From NCBI RefSeq assembly GCF_029893365.1, contig NZ_JARXUZ010000001.1:2976001-3040000 (forward strand): DNA of 64,000 bases. Reading direction: 5' to 3'. The first letter of the stretch is position 1. Every line of letters begins with the position of its first letter. The translations under genes and the position numbers were made by a program. This DNA is from Cryobacterium sp. CG_9.6 (GTDB lineage: Bacteria; Actinomycetota; Actinomycetes; Actinomycetales; Microbacteriaceae). Below, piece by piece: positions 21,881 through 30,552 of this stretch. A model generated the notes under the pieces. It had not been told where the DNA came from, did no database searches, and worked only from the letters and a program-made list of their open reading frames with translations.

Positions 21881-21909
21881 ACAGTAACCTGCCGATGCCC
21901 CGCGGTCAA
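21881..21909 (-). promoter_or_regulatory. Predicted promoter of the str operon
   Basis: On the leftward strand, -35 TTGACC (21909-21904) and -10 TACTGT (21886-21881) are 17 bp apart. This predicts a leader of about 250 nt before rpsL. The rest of 21621-21933 holds no gene that I can support. Confidence 0.55.
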
Positions 21910-21933
21910 ATAGAGCAAACCGTGCTCGCGGAC

Positions 21934-22605
21934 TCAGAAACCACTGGGCCACAGCGGCGAGTTGATCGTGTTCTCAAGGTCGGCGAGCAGCGCCTGAACC
22001 TGAGGTTCGACGAACTCGGCGACGGCCGCACGCATCCGCTCTCGATGCCCGGCGAGCTCGGCGCACAACCGGCGTCCAGCCTCGGCGGCGAACTTGTCAG
22101 CCAGCGCAACCTCGGCCAAAATAGCGGCCTTCTGTTGCGCGGTCAGGGGCGGGGCAGGTGCTTCCGGCTCGGGGTCCGGCTCGGTCTCGTCGGCGTCCGG
22201 CCACGCAGCAAGTTCACCAAACGTGAACAGGTACGGTGCGCCGGGAACGGTGGGCGGATCAATCTCGAGACCGGTGTATTCGGGCTCGAGTCCGTCGGTG
22301 GGGCGGTACAGCCGACGCGCACGTCGTGCCTCGTCCAGGCGCAGTTCATGGGCGAGCAGGGGAAGGTTCTTCTCCGTGTACTCATCAACGGATGCGTCCA
22401 CCACAATTTTCATGCGCATCGCCAGTGCGTGCTGCACCGCGTGCGGAACATCTTCGTTGAGGCCGGCGGCGGCAATGACGGGCGAACCGAAGCATTGCCG
22501 GCATAAGCGGGCGCGACTGCGATGAGTTCCTGGCCGCCACCGCGGCAGCCAACGCAACCAGTTATCAACCTCGTGGCTGACCCGCGCCTCTACGGACCGC
22601 TCCAT
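21934..22605 (-). CDS. Hypothetical protein with acidic proline-rich centre
   Basis: Not recognised. The predicted product is 223 residues, starting MERSVEARVSHEVDNWLRW at ATG 22605; a longer frame exists but would overlap the upstream gene. There is an N-terminal CxxC (RLCRQCFG), a conserved-looking middle (DEYTEKNLPLLAHELRLDEARRA broken here), a DETEPDPEPEAPAPP linker and a helical C-terminus. There are no membrane segments. Compositional bias fits a real gene. It is in tandem with two membrane-protein genes and upstream of the str promoter. Confidence 0.6.
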   Translation of the reverse strand: MERSVEARVSHEVDNWLRWLPRWRPGTHRSRARLCRQCFGSPVIAAAGLNEDVPHAVQHALAMRMKIVVDASVDEYTEKNLPLLAHELRLDEARRARRLYRPTDGLEPEYTGLEIDPPTVPGAPYLFTFGELAAWPDADETEPDPEPEAPAPPLTAQQKAAILAEVALADKFAAEAGRRLCAELAGHRERMRAAVAEFVEPQVQALLADLENTINSPLWPSGF

Positions 22606-22631
22606 GATGCTAAGGATACGCGAAAACAGTG

Positions 22632-23120
22632 TTACGCGCCCGGTCGTTCCCACGGCCACAGCGGCCGGCCGCCGGAACCCACCTGCGCCGCAAGCAACCA
22701 GGAGTACATGAGGGTGACGGCGAAGGCGAAGACCCCCGTGACACCGGCAAAGGGCCCGAAGAGGATCTCAAAACCGAGCGCGGTTGCACTCCGGGTGTCA
22801 CCCGTTGCGAGGAGCAAAAAAAATGCGCCGGCGATCACAAAAACACCCCAGGTCGCGATGCCCGTGACTGCTGAGTAGCCAAGCATGACGCGCTGCTTCT
22901 CGGGCCGGGTGCGTATACCGATCAGCACCATGCGGAGGAGCACGAACACCACAACCACGACCACGATGCTCGGGCCCACGAGAGGACCAGCCTGCGGATC
23001 GGCAATCACCTCCCGGTTGGTGAGCAAACTGCCCACCCCGAAAACCGCCACGATCAGCGCCGCGAAAAGCACGGCGGCAAAGATGCTGAGCGTGATGGCG
23101 TACTTTTGGTACTCGCGCAC
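22632..23120 (-). CDS. Four-helix integral membrane protein of unknown function
   Basis: A 162-residue protein with four strong hydrophobic segments, at about residues 8-32, 48-67, 79-106 and 120-146. It starts MREYQKYAITLSIFAAVLF. No catalytic motif is visible. The family is probably a lineage-specific actinobacterial membrane protein. It lies in tandem between two other uncharacterised genes. Confidence 0.65.
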   Translation of the reverse strand: MREYQKYAITLSIFAAVLFAALIVAVFGVGSLLTNREVIADPQAGPLVGPSIVVVVVVFVLLRMVLIGIRTRPEKQRVMLGYSAVTGIATWGVFVIAGAFFLLLATGDTRSATALGFEILFGPFAGVTGVFAFAVTLMYSWLLAAQVGSGGRPLWPWERPGA

Positions 23121-23179
23121 GACGTCTCCTTCGGTTCGGCCCCGTACCGACCGCGACCTCGCCGCGAGTCTATCTGGTG

Positions 23180-24247
23180 CTACTTGGAGAGGTGTGGGCC
23201 TTCAGCCAACAGGCGATCGTACTCTGCACGCGCCTCCGTGTTGCGCTTGGTGACGCTCTTGCCGCGCCGGGCAATCCAGGCACCAGTCCAGATGGGAACC
23301 TCACGGGCAATGACCGCGGCAGCGATTGCGCCGGGGTTCAGCCACTGGGTCGAGACAAATCGTGCGGCCTCGGCCGGCGAGAGGTTCCAGGCCTGCACGG
23401 TGAGGAGCGCTCCTCCGATGTAGGAGAAGTAGACCACGACGGCCACGAGGAACCCGAAGAGCACGTACGCCCACCAGCCTCCGCGGTTCACGATGGCGAC
23501 CAAAATGGAGAGAGCAAGGAAGAAGAAGATGACCGGAATGTAGAACACCGGGCGCACCGCGAACTCGGTGAACGTGGTGGCTGCCACCGAGAGGGTGGTA
23601 CTGGTGACACCGGCGATCACGAAGATGGCAATCGAGTAGAGCACAGTAAAGACCGCCGTGGCGAGAAGAGCAATAAGGATTCCTCCACCACGGTTGCTGC
23701 GATACACGGGCTTCTGCGGTGCCTGCACATAAATAGGTGTGGGGGCAACGGGAGCAGCGACCGGTATCGTTTCAGCGACTGGCCCTGTTTCCGCAACTGG
23801 CCCTGTTTCCGCAACTGGCACGGGCACGTAGGCCGGCTCGACCACGGAGCTGGCGGCAACGGGCTGTGCAGTGGCCTCCGCTATGACGGCCGGGGTGGCC
23901 TCGCGCGCGGCAGGCGGCAAAATCAGCGGCGCGACAACGGCCGTGTCGTCGGCCTGGCGAGCACTCTCGGTCGGGGCAGCGTCGCTTCGGGGTGCGTCGC
24001 TCCGTGCCGCGTAGTCATCGGCGAGGCTCGGTGCGGCAGCGTGCGATCCCGTGCCGGCGAAGTTTTCGGGTTCCTCGGTGGCAGCAGCGGCGTAGTCGAT
24101 TTCAAGCCGCTCGTGGTCGACCGCGCGAGAGTCGGTGGCTGTTTCCTCGCGCTGGCCGCTATCGGCACCGTGCGTTGTGGGCTCGACGGGCGTCGCAGCA
24201 TCCGTTTCGGGATTCTTCGTGCCGTCGTTGGGTGTGGTGTCGCTCAT
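23180..24247 (-). CDS. Membrane protein with long acidic disordered N-terminus
   Basis: Residues 1-165 of 355 are low complexity, rich in Ala, Asp, Glu and Thr, with VAETGP repeats near residues 145-160. Residues 170-310 hold four hydrophobic segments (GGGILIALLATAVFTVLYSI, FYIPVIFFFLALSILVAIV and two more). The basic C-terminus contains ARRGKSVTKRNTEARAEYDR. I do not recognise an enzyme motif. A role at the membrane with a cytoplasmic disordered tail is inferred only. Confidence 0.65.
   Translation of the reverse strand: MSDTTPNDGTKNPETDAATPVEPTTHGADSGQREETATDSRAVDHERLEIDYAAAATEEPENFAGTGSHAAAPSLADDYAARSDAPRSDAAPTESARQADDTAVVAPLILPPAAREATPAVIAEATAQPVAASSVVEPAYVPVPVAETGPVAETGPVAETIPVAAPVAPTPIYVQAPQKPVYRSNRGGGILIALLATAVFTVLYSIAIFVIAGVTSTTLSVAATTFTEFAVRPVFYIPVIFFFLALSILVAIVNRGGWWAYVLFGFLVAVVVYFSYIGGALLTVQAWNLSPAEAARFVSTQWLNPGAIAAAVIAREVPIWTGAWIARRGKSVTKRNTEARAEYDRLLAEGPHLSK
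23778..23813. repeat. Two perfect 18-bp tandem repeats within a coding region
   Basis: Unit ACTGGCCCTGTTTCCGCA at 23778-23795 and 23796-23813, flanked by decayed copies on both sides. In the leftward frame each unit encodes VAETGP-type hexapeptides in the disordered part of the membrane protein. Copy number could vary by slippage. Confidence 0.8.
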
Positions 24248-24331
24248 GCTGCACTCCTCGTGGCCTGAATGGTGGCTGACGCTGCCATAGTACCAAGGCC
24301 TTTTCTCACGGCGGCCGGGGCGCGCGGCGCG

Positions 24332-25162
24332 TCACGCCAAACCGTAGAGCCTCAGGTAGCCGTAGGCGAGGGCATCACCGAACAGGATGCCGATCCAGGC
24401 TCCGGCGAGCATCCAGGGCCCAAAGGGAATGCTGCTCGTGCGACCCGCGCGTTTGATTGCCAGCAGGATGAGGCCGAACAGGCCGCCGAGCAGAAACGCA
24501 CCAAAGGCGCCAACGATCAGTTGCGGCCACCCGAACCAACCGAGATAGAGCCCGAGAAGTCCGGCGAGCTTGACGTCACCAAAGCCCATGCCGCCCGGGC
24601 GAATGATGGCGAGAGCGAAGTACAGGCTAAAGAGAGCTGCGCCTCCCCCGAGCGCGCCCAGCAGACGTTCCGGCTCCCCGGCCACGAGGGCGGTGGCGGC
24701 TAAGAGGATGGCAGAAACCCAATATGCCGGAAAGAGAATGCGATTGGGAAGTCGACGGGTTGCGGCGTCAATAAGGCCAAGCGCCACACTGATCGCCGCG
24801 AGATAGAGCAGCGCAATCAGGCCGAGCACCAGAGCGATGACTCCCGCGGTGTCCGCCGGCAGTCCGTTCCGCAGAGCCCACCAGGTGATGGCCGCGAACG
24901 TGAGGGCAGTGCCCAGCTCAACAAAAAGGTATCGGGGCGAGATGGGTTCCCCGCAGTGACGGCAGCGTCCGCAGAGAAGCAGCCAGGACAGCACGGGAAT
25001 GTTGTCCACCGGCCGAATGCGCGTGCCACACTGCGGGCACGCGCTGGGCGGCGACACAGTGGATTCGCCGCGGGGCACTCGGTAGATCACCACGTTGAGG
25101 AACGAGCCGATCACCAGCCCGTAGATGAACGCAAACGCAACGGCCCAGACAAAAACCAGCAC
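24332..25162 (-). CDS. pilD: Type IV prepilin peptidase / N-methyltransferase
   Basis: A membrane aspartyl protease that cleaves type III signal peptides of pilins and methylates the new N-terminus. The 276-residue product has the N-terminal hydrophobic segment and GSFLNVVIYRVPRGE, then the zinc-type four-cysteine region (CPQCG, CGRCRHCG). The catalytic aspartates lie in LGLIDAATRRLPNRI and GMGFGDVKLAG, followed by further helices. A GTG start at 25162 is chosen because GGGAGG lies 5 bases upstream; an earlier in-frame start lacks this. It is the last gene of the leftward pilus locus and serves both pilin sets. Confidence 0.92.
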   Translation of the reverse strand: MLVFVWAVAFAFIYGLVIGSFLNVVIYRVPRGESTVSPPSACPQCGTRIRPVDNIPVLSWLLLCGRCRHCGEPISPRYLFVELGTALTFAAITWWALRNGLPADTAGVIALVLGLIALLYLAAISVALGLIDAATRRLPNRILFPAYWVSAILLAATALVAGEPERLLGALGGGAALFSLYFALAIIRPGGMGFGDVKLAGLLGLYLGWFGWPQLIVGAFGAFLLGGLFGLILLAIKRAGRTSSIPFGPWMLAGAWIGILFGDALAYGYLRLYGLA

Positions 25163-25241
25163 TATTGCCTCCCGCTCTGGGCGGCTCGAACCGCATCGAG
25201 TCAACGGTAGCAAAGGCGGGGGCTCTGCCTGACTTCACGGG

Positions 25242-25457
25242 CTAAAGTGCGGGGCCGCCACCGTCGGGGATTGGCCGGTGAGGCAACACTCCGCTAGACA
25301 GCGGAATGATATCCAGCATGCTGATGGTGATGGTGGTCACAATCGCAGCGGCCAGCACCACCACCAGAAGAAGTCCCATGACTGCCAGCATCAGACGAGG
25401 GTGCACCGAGCGTGCAGCGCGCGCCCACACCACCGGGGCCAGCAGTGGTTTCGTCAT
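25242..25457 (-). CDS. Small single-pass membrane protein
   Basis: A 71-residue product from ATG 25457 (AAGGGG 7 bases upstream). A basic N-terminus (ARAARSVHPRL) is followed by one hydrophobic helix of about 25 residues (MLAVMGLLLVVVLAAAIVTT) and a short Pro-rich tail. It lies between pilO and pilD, so a pilus-related role is possible but not shown. Confidence 0.6.
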   Translation of the reverse strand: MTKPLLAPVVWARAARSVHPRLMLAVMGLLLVVVLAAAIVTTITISMLDIIPLSSGVLPHRPIPDGGGPAL

Positions 25458-25511
25458 GCTCACACCCCTTGTATTCTCGTAACGCGCTGGTCTTAGACTA
25501 CGCGAATTGTC

Positions 25512-25532
25512 CCCCAAACGAGGGGTTTTTTT
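25512..25532 (+). terminator. Short hairpin plus T-run, oriented against the pilus genes
   Basis: CCCC (25512-25515), 6-nt loop, GGGG (25522-25525), then seven T (25526-25532) on the given strand. The stem is only 4 bp. All neighbouring genes run leftward, so this would stop antisense transcription or be incidental. Confidence 0.3.
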
Positions 25533-25551
25533 AGGGGCTAAACGAGACGGT

Positions 25552-26241
25552 CTACTGCACCGCTGTGAGGATGGTCGAATCCGCGTAGACGTACATTAGC
25601 GCGGAAATGGTGGTGGTTACAGACCCTGTCTCCGGTGCAGCAGGCTCCGTAGACACGGACGTAACCGCAAAGAGGCGAGCCGCGTTTTGCAGGCCCGAGA
25701 CAAAGTCGAGTCCCGCCGGGCCGCTGCCGTCCACAACGATCACAACCGGGATCGCCGCAAAAGTGGTTGCCGTAATGCGCGGGTCGATAACCGGTGCGGT
25801 AGCCGCCGCGGGAGCGCCGGTAGCGGACGCATCCGTCTGGGTAGCGGCGTCGGTCGTTGCGACGGCGGCCGGCGCACCGACGGCGACCGGGTCGAAGGCC
25901 TGTGCCTCATTGTGAATAATGCTGGAGATGCTTACCTGGCTGGCGCCGGCAATCGCACCGATTTCATCAATGGCGGCCGGAATCTGCGCCGAATTCGGCA
26001 CGGCTTCCTGAACCGCAGCCAGGTCGTCCTGTAAGGCGTCCAGGTTCTCGAACTGCTTTTTGAATGTTTCAGCCTGCGCTTCGTAGGCAGCGTTCTCGGA
26101 CACCGCAGCGGCGAGACTCTCTTCCGTCACCTGCGCCTGCGCAAGTTTAGGCGAGATGGCCAGCACCCAGCCGAGCACAGCAATTGCGCCGATCAGCAAC
26201 ACCGCGCCGATCACCCAGAGCCTGTTCTTGTCCACGGTCAC
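25552..26241 (-). CDS. pilO: Type IV pilus alignment protein PilO-like (set 1)
   Basis: An inner-membrane bitopic protein that pairs with PilN in the pilus alignment subcomplex. Of 229 residues, 11-30 form the single helix (VIGAVLLIGAIAVLGWVLA). A coiled coil follows (KKQFENLDALQDDLAAVQ), then a Thr/Ala-rich linker and a ferredoxin-like C-domain ending in IPVVIVVDGSGPAGLDFVSG. It overlaps the pilN stop by 4 bp. It is closely related to the gene at 35485. It starts with GTG; a second in-frame GTG lies two codons later. Confidence 0.82.
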   Translation of the reverse strand: MTVDKNRLWVIGAVLLIGAIAVLGWVLAISPKLAQAQVTEESLAAAVSENAAYEAQAETFKKQFENLDALQDDLAAVQEAVPNSAQIPAAIDEIGAIAGASQVSISSIIHNEAQAFDPVAVGAPAAVATTDAATQTDASATGAPAAATAPVIDPRITATTFAAIPVVIVVDGSGPAGLDFVSGLQNAARLFAVTSVSTEPAAPETGSVTTTISALMYVYADSTILTAVQ

Positions 26242-26903
26242 TGCCCTTCTGGTAGCGCAAATCGCTGGGTGAGAGCGTCTTCATTGATATGGAGCAACCA
26301 ATCCACCGTGTAGGTGCCGCCTTCTACTCGGGTGATGACGGGAGGGTAGGAGTCTGCATATCCGGGCAGGCTCTCCATCGCCTCCAGCCAGGGTGGCAAC
26401 GACGGCACGGTCGGTGCCGCAAACACGACCCTGACCGTCGCGGTGCGAGGACCCTGCAGGGGCACAGTGGGCTGTTCGTAGATCACCAACGGGCTTGCGG
26501 ACTCCAGCGAGTACGAGCTCACGCCCACGTCAGCGGGGAGTCGAGACTGGATCTCGGCAACATAGGCCTTCCAATCGATCTCGGTTGACGCACCAAATTC
26601 GCGGGCCACCTTCGTGCCATCGAGGTCGCTCTGCATCTTTTGAACCCCGGAATACTGCGCCTGAGCCGCGAGCAGCTCCACCGTGCGTTGCTGCGCGAGC
26701 ACCAACTCGCGTTGAACCTCGGCAGCTTGCCAGGTGGATGCGGCTATTCCCGCTCCGACCAGCAGCGACACGATCACGAGAACTCCCCCCAGACGCTGCA
26801 GAATGATTCGTTCGCGCTTGCGCAGCCGAACCTCCGGTGGAAGCAAATCCACGCGCGGTTCCGCACCGAACTGCACCTCGTCGGTGGATTGCGTCGTGCT
26901 CAT
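26238..26903 (-). CDS. pilN: Type IV pilus assembly protein PilN-like (set 1)
   Basis: Its cytoplasmic N-terminus normally docks on PilM. The conserved PilN motif is seen as RVDLLPPEVRLRKRERI (residues 18-34). One helix follows (LGGVLVIVSLLVGAGIAAST), then a periplasm-side coiled coil and a ferredoxin-like domain. It has 221 residues. It overlaps pilM and pilO by 4 bp each, which implies tight coupling. The paralogue at 36189 has the same length. Confidence 0.85.
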   Translation of the reverse strand: MSTTQSTDEVQFGAEPRVDLLPPEVRLRKRERIILQRLGGVLVIVSLLVGAGIAASTWQAAEVQRELVLAQQRTVELLAAQAQYSGVQKMQSDLDGTKVAREFGASTEIDWKAYVAEIQSRLPADVGVSSYSLESASPLVIYEQPTVPLQGPRTATVRVVFAAPTVPSLPPWLEAMESLPGYADSYPPVITRVEGGTYTVDWLLHINEDALTQRFALPEGQ

Positions 26904-27943
26904 AATGCGCTCCCCAGTACCAGGCCAAGTGCTACGCCAAACGTGGCCGCTCGGGCGGTCACCTTCGCGGCATCAATTCCTCGGCCCAGCGTCACCGTGC
27001 GCACCGGGTCTGCCGTGAGAAGGGGCAGCCTGGTCAGCACCTCCAGCGCTGCGGAGAAGCCCTGCAGCTCAATTCCGCCACCGGTGAGCACAAGGCCGGT
27101 CACCGGCATCTCTGGGCGGGTGTTCGCAAAGTAGTTCACGGTGTTGCGAAGGCTGCTGAGCAGCTCTGCTGTGGACTCGGCGATCGACACGGCGGCCGGT
27201 GAAGTGGCTACAGTCAGAGGAACGAGCCCCGTCTCCCGCTTCACGGCTTCGGCAGTCGGCTCATCAATCCCCAGCGCGCTCATGAGCGCCTGCGTGACGT
27301 CGCCGCCTCCAGCGGGAATCAGCCGCACAAATTGGGGAATCCCGGCGTGGGTAATCACCACGGACGTGGTTGCCATCCCCACATCGATGAGAGCCACAGT
27401 CCCTGCAAAGGTGGTGCCCCGGCACAGCGCGCGAATGAGCGCGAACGGAATGAGGTCTACCTCAACGACCGTGAGTCCTGCGAGTTTCACCGCCGCGATG
27501 TTACCCCGCACCGTTTCTTTCACTGCTGCGATGAGCAAACCCTTGACCTCGGGCCCGGTCTCACCGTCGACCTCCGAGATGGGGTAGAAGTCCAGCAGGG
27601 CGTCAGCAACGGGAACCGGAAGCAGGTCCTGCACCAGAAACGGCAGCGTCTCGCGAATACGGGTGATCGTCATCTTGGGCACGGTCAGATCGCGCACTAG
27701 GGCACGGTGGTTTCCAATGCCGAGAACCACGCGCTTACTCGTGAACCCACCGGCAGACCAGAGGCTCTTGAGCGCGTCCGCAACCGTATTGGGTTCCACC
27801 ACTTCGCCCCGCACCACTGCTCCGGTGGGGAGCGCCACCTCGCGGTAATGCACCAGCCTCGGCGACGGCTTGTCGGCATCCGCGAGTTCAACGGCGCGGA
27901 TGCCTGCGGTACCAATATCGATACCCACAATGTTGCGTGTCAT
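26900..27943 (-). CDS. pilM: Type IV pilus ATPase-like scaffold PilM (set 1)
   Basis: A cytoplasmic actin-fold (ASKHA) protein that anchors the PilN/PilO pair. The 347-residue product starts MTRNIVGIDIGTAGIRAVEL, contains VVLGIGNHRALVRDL and the phosphate-2 region VALIDVGMATTSVVITHAG, and ends with VLTGGGIELQGF. It is 16 bp after the pilX-like gene and overlaps pilN by 4 bp. The paralogue at 36851 is also 347 residues. Confidence 0.92.
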   Translation of the reverse strand: MTRNIVGIDIGTAGIRAVELADADKPSPRLVHYREVALPTGAVVRGEVVEPNTVADALKSLWSAGGFTSKRVVLGIGNHRALVRDLTVPKMTITRIRETLPFLVQDLLPVPVADALLDFYPISEVDGETGPEVKGLLIAAVKETVRGNIAAVKLAGLTVVEVDLIPFALIRALCRGTTFAGTVALIDVGMATTSVVITHAGIPQFVRLIPAGGGDVTQALMSALGIDEPTAEAVKRETGLVPLTVATSPAAVSIAESTAELLSSLRNTVNYFANTRPEMPVTGLVLTGGGIELQGFSAALEVLTRLPLLTADPVRTVTLGRGIDAAKVTARAATFGVALGLVLGSAL

Positions 27944-27959
27944 TTCTGTGCCTCTTTCA

Positions 27960-29423
27960 TCAGCCCGTCACTTCTCGCCGAGAAATAACTGCACCGGGCT
28001 GGGGGGTGGTGATCGTTGAGCTGGGGCCACCGGTGGTGAGATTCACGCCCGGGAGTCCGAGAGACGCAAAAGTAAAACTCGGGTTGTTCTTCAGGGAGCT
28101 GTATTGACCCGAGATGATCTGACCGCGCCAGGTGAAACCGTTCACGCCGTTGAAAGCGCAGGGCGTGTAGAGCAGCGCGGTGACCGGGTCGCTGATAGCG
28201 AATCCATTACCAACGGAGAAATCTCCTTGAGTGCCTGTGACGCCTGAGTTACAGGTGGGCTGCGCGTCCGCTTGGAGATCGGGCGTGATGAACCAGAGCC
28301 GGCGCGGTGTACTCGTCGATGAGGCGAAGGTCAGGGAATTTGTGCCCGAGAAATCAAACCTGTTAGCGAAAATGACCACGTCACTCGTGAGCTTCACTGT
28401 CGTGTTACTTCCTGCCGCCACCCCTAGGGTGCAGCCTCGTCCGTCAAGGATCACCGGAGCACCTGCACTGGTTCCGCCCAAGCTCCCATTGGGCAAAACA
28501 CAGGCGGCCGGGGTGTTGAGAGTCCTAACCTCGTAGGGAGTACCCGCGGGATCGATCCACGCGGCCGGGTTGTAGCCCTGATCTGTCCACGGCGGCACCG
28601 TGGGCGGTGCCGGAGCCGGTGGAACCGGGGGGTTGTACATTCCACCCACGCGAGACCCCGGGGGATTGGGACTCACGGCCCTTGCAGTGAGGTTGTCGCG
28701 AATGCTCCCAATGCCAAGTGTCGCCGTACCGCCAACCCAGGCGCTTCCATTCACGGTGCACGACCCGGTGAACGTGAGATTGCCGGCCACACTCATGCTG
28801 CCGTTGATCACCGAGTTATTCTTGGCGCAATCAAAATTGCCGTTCTTGATCATGAGGCCGGCAGCAGGGGCCTCGGTCATGTCAAAGCCGGAGTTTGATT
28901 CAACAATGCCGCCCTTGTAGAGGTAAAGGGCCGTTCCACTCGGCATGATCCCCGGAACCACGTACGTAAACACGGCTTCCACTGAGGTGGAGTCCCCGAC
29001 GAGTGCTCCGTTCACTCCGGAGGACTGCGCCGTTCCCCGTGACACGATGCGAACCTGATTGGCGGTCTCAGGCGGACAGCCTGTGGTCCAGGCGCCGTTA
29101 CGAAAATAGTCAACGGTCGCGCTATACACCGGAGCTACCGTGGACACATACTTGCCGGGTGTGGGCTGCGCAGCACAGTTACCGATGGTGTAGAGGCCCC
29201 GGCGTGCTGCCGCAATTCCCGCATCCGCGGCGGCGCCTGACTGAACACCGGCGCGAACAGAGGTACTCACGCCAAAGGAACCCACGATTGATGTCGTGAT
29301 AAGCGACACAAAGATGAGTCCGACCGCCATCACGCCCAGCACAGCGGCGAGGGCGGAACCGTGTTCCGATTCGCCGACGCGCCCATGGACCCGAATAACC
29401 CGTGGTCTGTGGATTAGAAGCAT
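27960..29423 (-). CDS. PilX-like minor pilin/assembly protein with beta-repeat ectodomain (set 1)
   Basis: A 487-residue protein. The N-terminus (GSALAAVLGVMAVGLIFVSLITTS, residues 22-45) resembles the PilX/TadE-type hydrophobic stalk, with no classic GFTLIE. Residues 201-245 form glycine/asparagine-rich short strands (NNSVINGSMSVAGNLTFTGS) reminiscent of bactofilin-like beta-solenoids. A Pro-rich hinge follows (residues 253-280). The C-terminus is a globular region with a cysteine pair. It is surface-exposed in the pilus tip or cell wall by inference. It overlaps the pilW-like gene by 10 bp. The paralogue is at 37911. Confidence 0.72.
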   Translation of the reverse strand: MLLIHRPRVIRVHGRVGESEHGSALAAVLGVMAVGLIFVSLITTSIVGSFGVSTSVRAGVQSGAAADAGIAAARRGLYTIGNCAAQPTPGKYVSTVAPVYSATVDYFRNGAWTTGCPPETANQVRIVSRGTAQSSGVNGALVGDSTSVEAVFTYVVPGIMPSGTALYLYKGGIVESNSGFDMTEAPAAGLMIKNGNFDCAKNNSVINGSMSVAGNLTFTGSCTVNGSAWVGGTATLGIGSIRDNLTARAVSPNPPGSRVGGMYNPPVPPAPAPPTVPPWTDQGYNPAAWIDPAGTPYEVRTLNTPAACVLPNGSLGGTSAGAPVILDGRGCTLGVAAGSNTTVKLTSDVVIFANRFDFSGTNSLTFASSTSTPRRLWFITPDLQADAQPTCNSGVTGTQGDFSVGNGFAISDPVTALLYTPCAFNGVNGFTWRGQIISGQYSSLKNNPSFTFASLGLPGVNLTTGGPSSTITTPQPGAVISRREVTG

Positions 29424-29983
29424 GTGAGGTTCCCCGATGCTCCGGCCCGGCTCGTGGCCGAGCTTGAGATGACGACCGGCGGGTAGGCGCCCGCCTGGCT
29501 TACGAAATTCATGCTGAGTTGCTGGCCGGTCGCGGCGAAGATGCGCGTCCCCGAGGCGGGTGTCACACTATCCTCCACCAGTATCCAAGTGGCCAGTTGG
29601 GCCGGTGTGGGAGCCAGAATTGCTGCCGTGGACTGTTTGAAATAGATCGTGCCTGCGCCGGCGGCCGAGTAGTACCAGGCCACACACCCCCAGGTGAGGG
29701 TGGCGCCGCGTTGGGCGGTGCGGGCAACAAGAAACTGATCGGTTCCCGACGGTGTCGACAGCCCAAAATCAGTGGAGTTGCGAATGTTGGTCGCCACCGA
29801 GTCCGCCACGACCTGTGCCGTATTGGAGGCGGCCGAGACATCCCGCACCCGATTGACCGTAGTGAGTCCGCTCAGAAAGAATCCAACCACGAGGGTCGAC
29901 ACGACCACGAGCAGCGCACTATAGACAATCAGCTCAATGAGAGTGACGCCGGCCTCAGACCCATCACTGCGACTATCCGCCAC
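29414..29983 (-). CDS. PilW-like minor pilin (set 1)
   Basis: A 189-residue prepilin-like protein. Its class III signal GVTLIELIVYSALLVVVSTLVVG gives cleavage after the Gly before Val, with Glu at +5. The rest has one transmembrane stalk and a C-terminal globular domain with a cysteine pair (WGCVAWY and C-terminal TCF). In other systems such minor pilins prime pilus assembly. It is 1 bp from the pilV-like gene; the paralogue is at 39356. Confidence 0.8.
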   Translation of the reverse strand: MADSRSDGSEAGVTLIELIVYSALLVVVSTLVVGFFLSGLTTVNRVRDVSAASNTAQVVADSVATNIRNSTDFGLSTPSGTDQFLVARTAQRGATLTWGCVAWYYSAAGAGTIYFKQSTAAILAPTPAQLATWILVEDSVTPASGTRIFAATGQQLSMNFVSQAGAYPPVVISSSATSRAGASGNLTCF

Positions 29984-29984
29984 G

Positions 29985-30419
29985 TTATTGCGCCGTCACA
30001 AAGATGAGGGTTTTAGCCGACGACACGACGGCGCCGGTGTCGGTGCGCGCCACGGTCACGCCCACGGGAACAGTGACGGGATAGGACGTGAGCGAGGCCG
30101 GACAGCTCGCTCCAACAGTGTCAATAGGGCCAACAGTGCGCCTGACCTGAAGCGTTACACCGCGGGCATCAGGCACAGAGTAGGTCGTTGCAGTGAGGGC
30201 CGAGCACGTGGTTTGGGCCCGCGCACCCTCCATCTCACGGTTCACGAGTTGAGTAGCGGCTGCCAGAGTGCTGTTGACGCTTGACTTCGTGATTCCCTGC
30301 ACCAGAAAGGGAAGAAAGGCCACCGCCAACAGGGCAAGTAGAAACATGGACACCACAATCTCGATCAGGCCGAACCCCGCGTCGGTTGCGGAAGCTCGGC
30401 CGTTCCCACGGTGTTTCAT
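29985..30419 (-). CDS. PilV-like minor pilin (set 1)
   Basis: A 144-residue prepilin-like protein with leader MKHRGNGRASATDAG, then FGLIEIVVSMFLLALLAVAF, the class III signal and stalk with Glu at +5. The C-terminal domain holds TTCSALTATTYSVPDARGVT and a second cysteine. It is preceded by a strong stem-loop that separates it from pilA. The paralogue is at 39927. Confidence 0.8.
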   Translation of the reverse strand: MKHRGNGRASATDAGFGLIEIVVSMFLLALLAVAFLPFLVQGITKSSVNSTLAAATQLVNREMEGARAQTTCSALTATTYSVPDARGVTLQVRRTVGPIDTVGASCPASLTSYPVTVPVGVTVARTDTGAVVSSAKTLIFVTAQ

Positions 30420-30468
30420 GTCACACCTCCTGCCGACCGCTCAATTATCTGGACTGCAAGAACCCAAA

Positions 30469-30495
30469 GGGGGACGTCGCGTACGCGACACCCCC
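30469..30495 (-). terminator. Stem-loop between pilA and the minor pilins (set 1)
   Basis: GGGGG + GTCGCG (30469-30473, 30476-30481) pairs with CGCGAC + CCCCC (30484-30489, 30491-30495) around a 2-nt loop with a small bulge. There is no T-tract. It sits right after the pilin gene, suggesting partial termination or mRNA 3'-end protection giving excess pilin. An equivalent hairpin follows pilA of set 2. Confidence 0.55.
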
Positions 30496-30552
30496 CGGAG
30501 GTAGAACTCGAATCGGATACCGACTCAGGTGAAACTTGTCCGCGTTCGGACG

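Noticed and set aside
23778..23813. CRISPR-like short repeats
   Set aside because: Units are only 18 bp, directly adjacent without spacers, and encode an in-frame peptide repeat.
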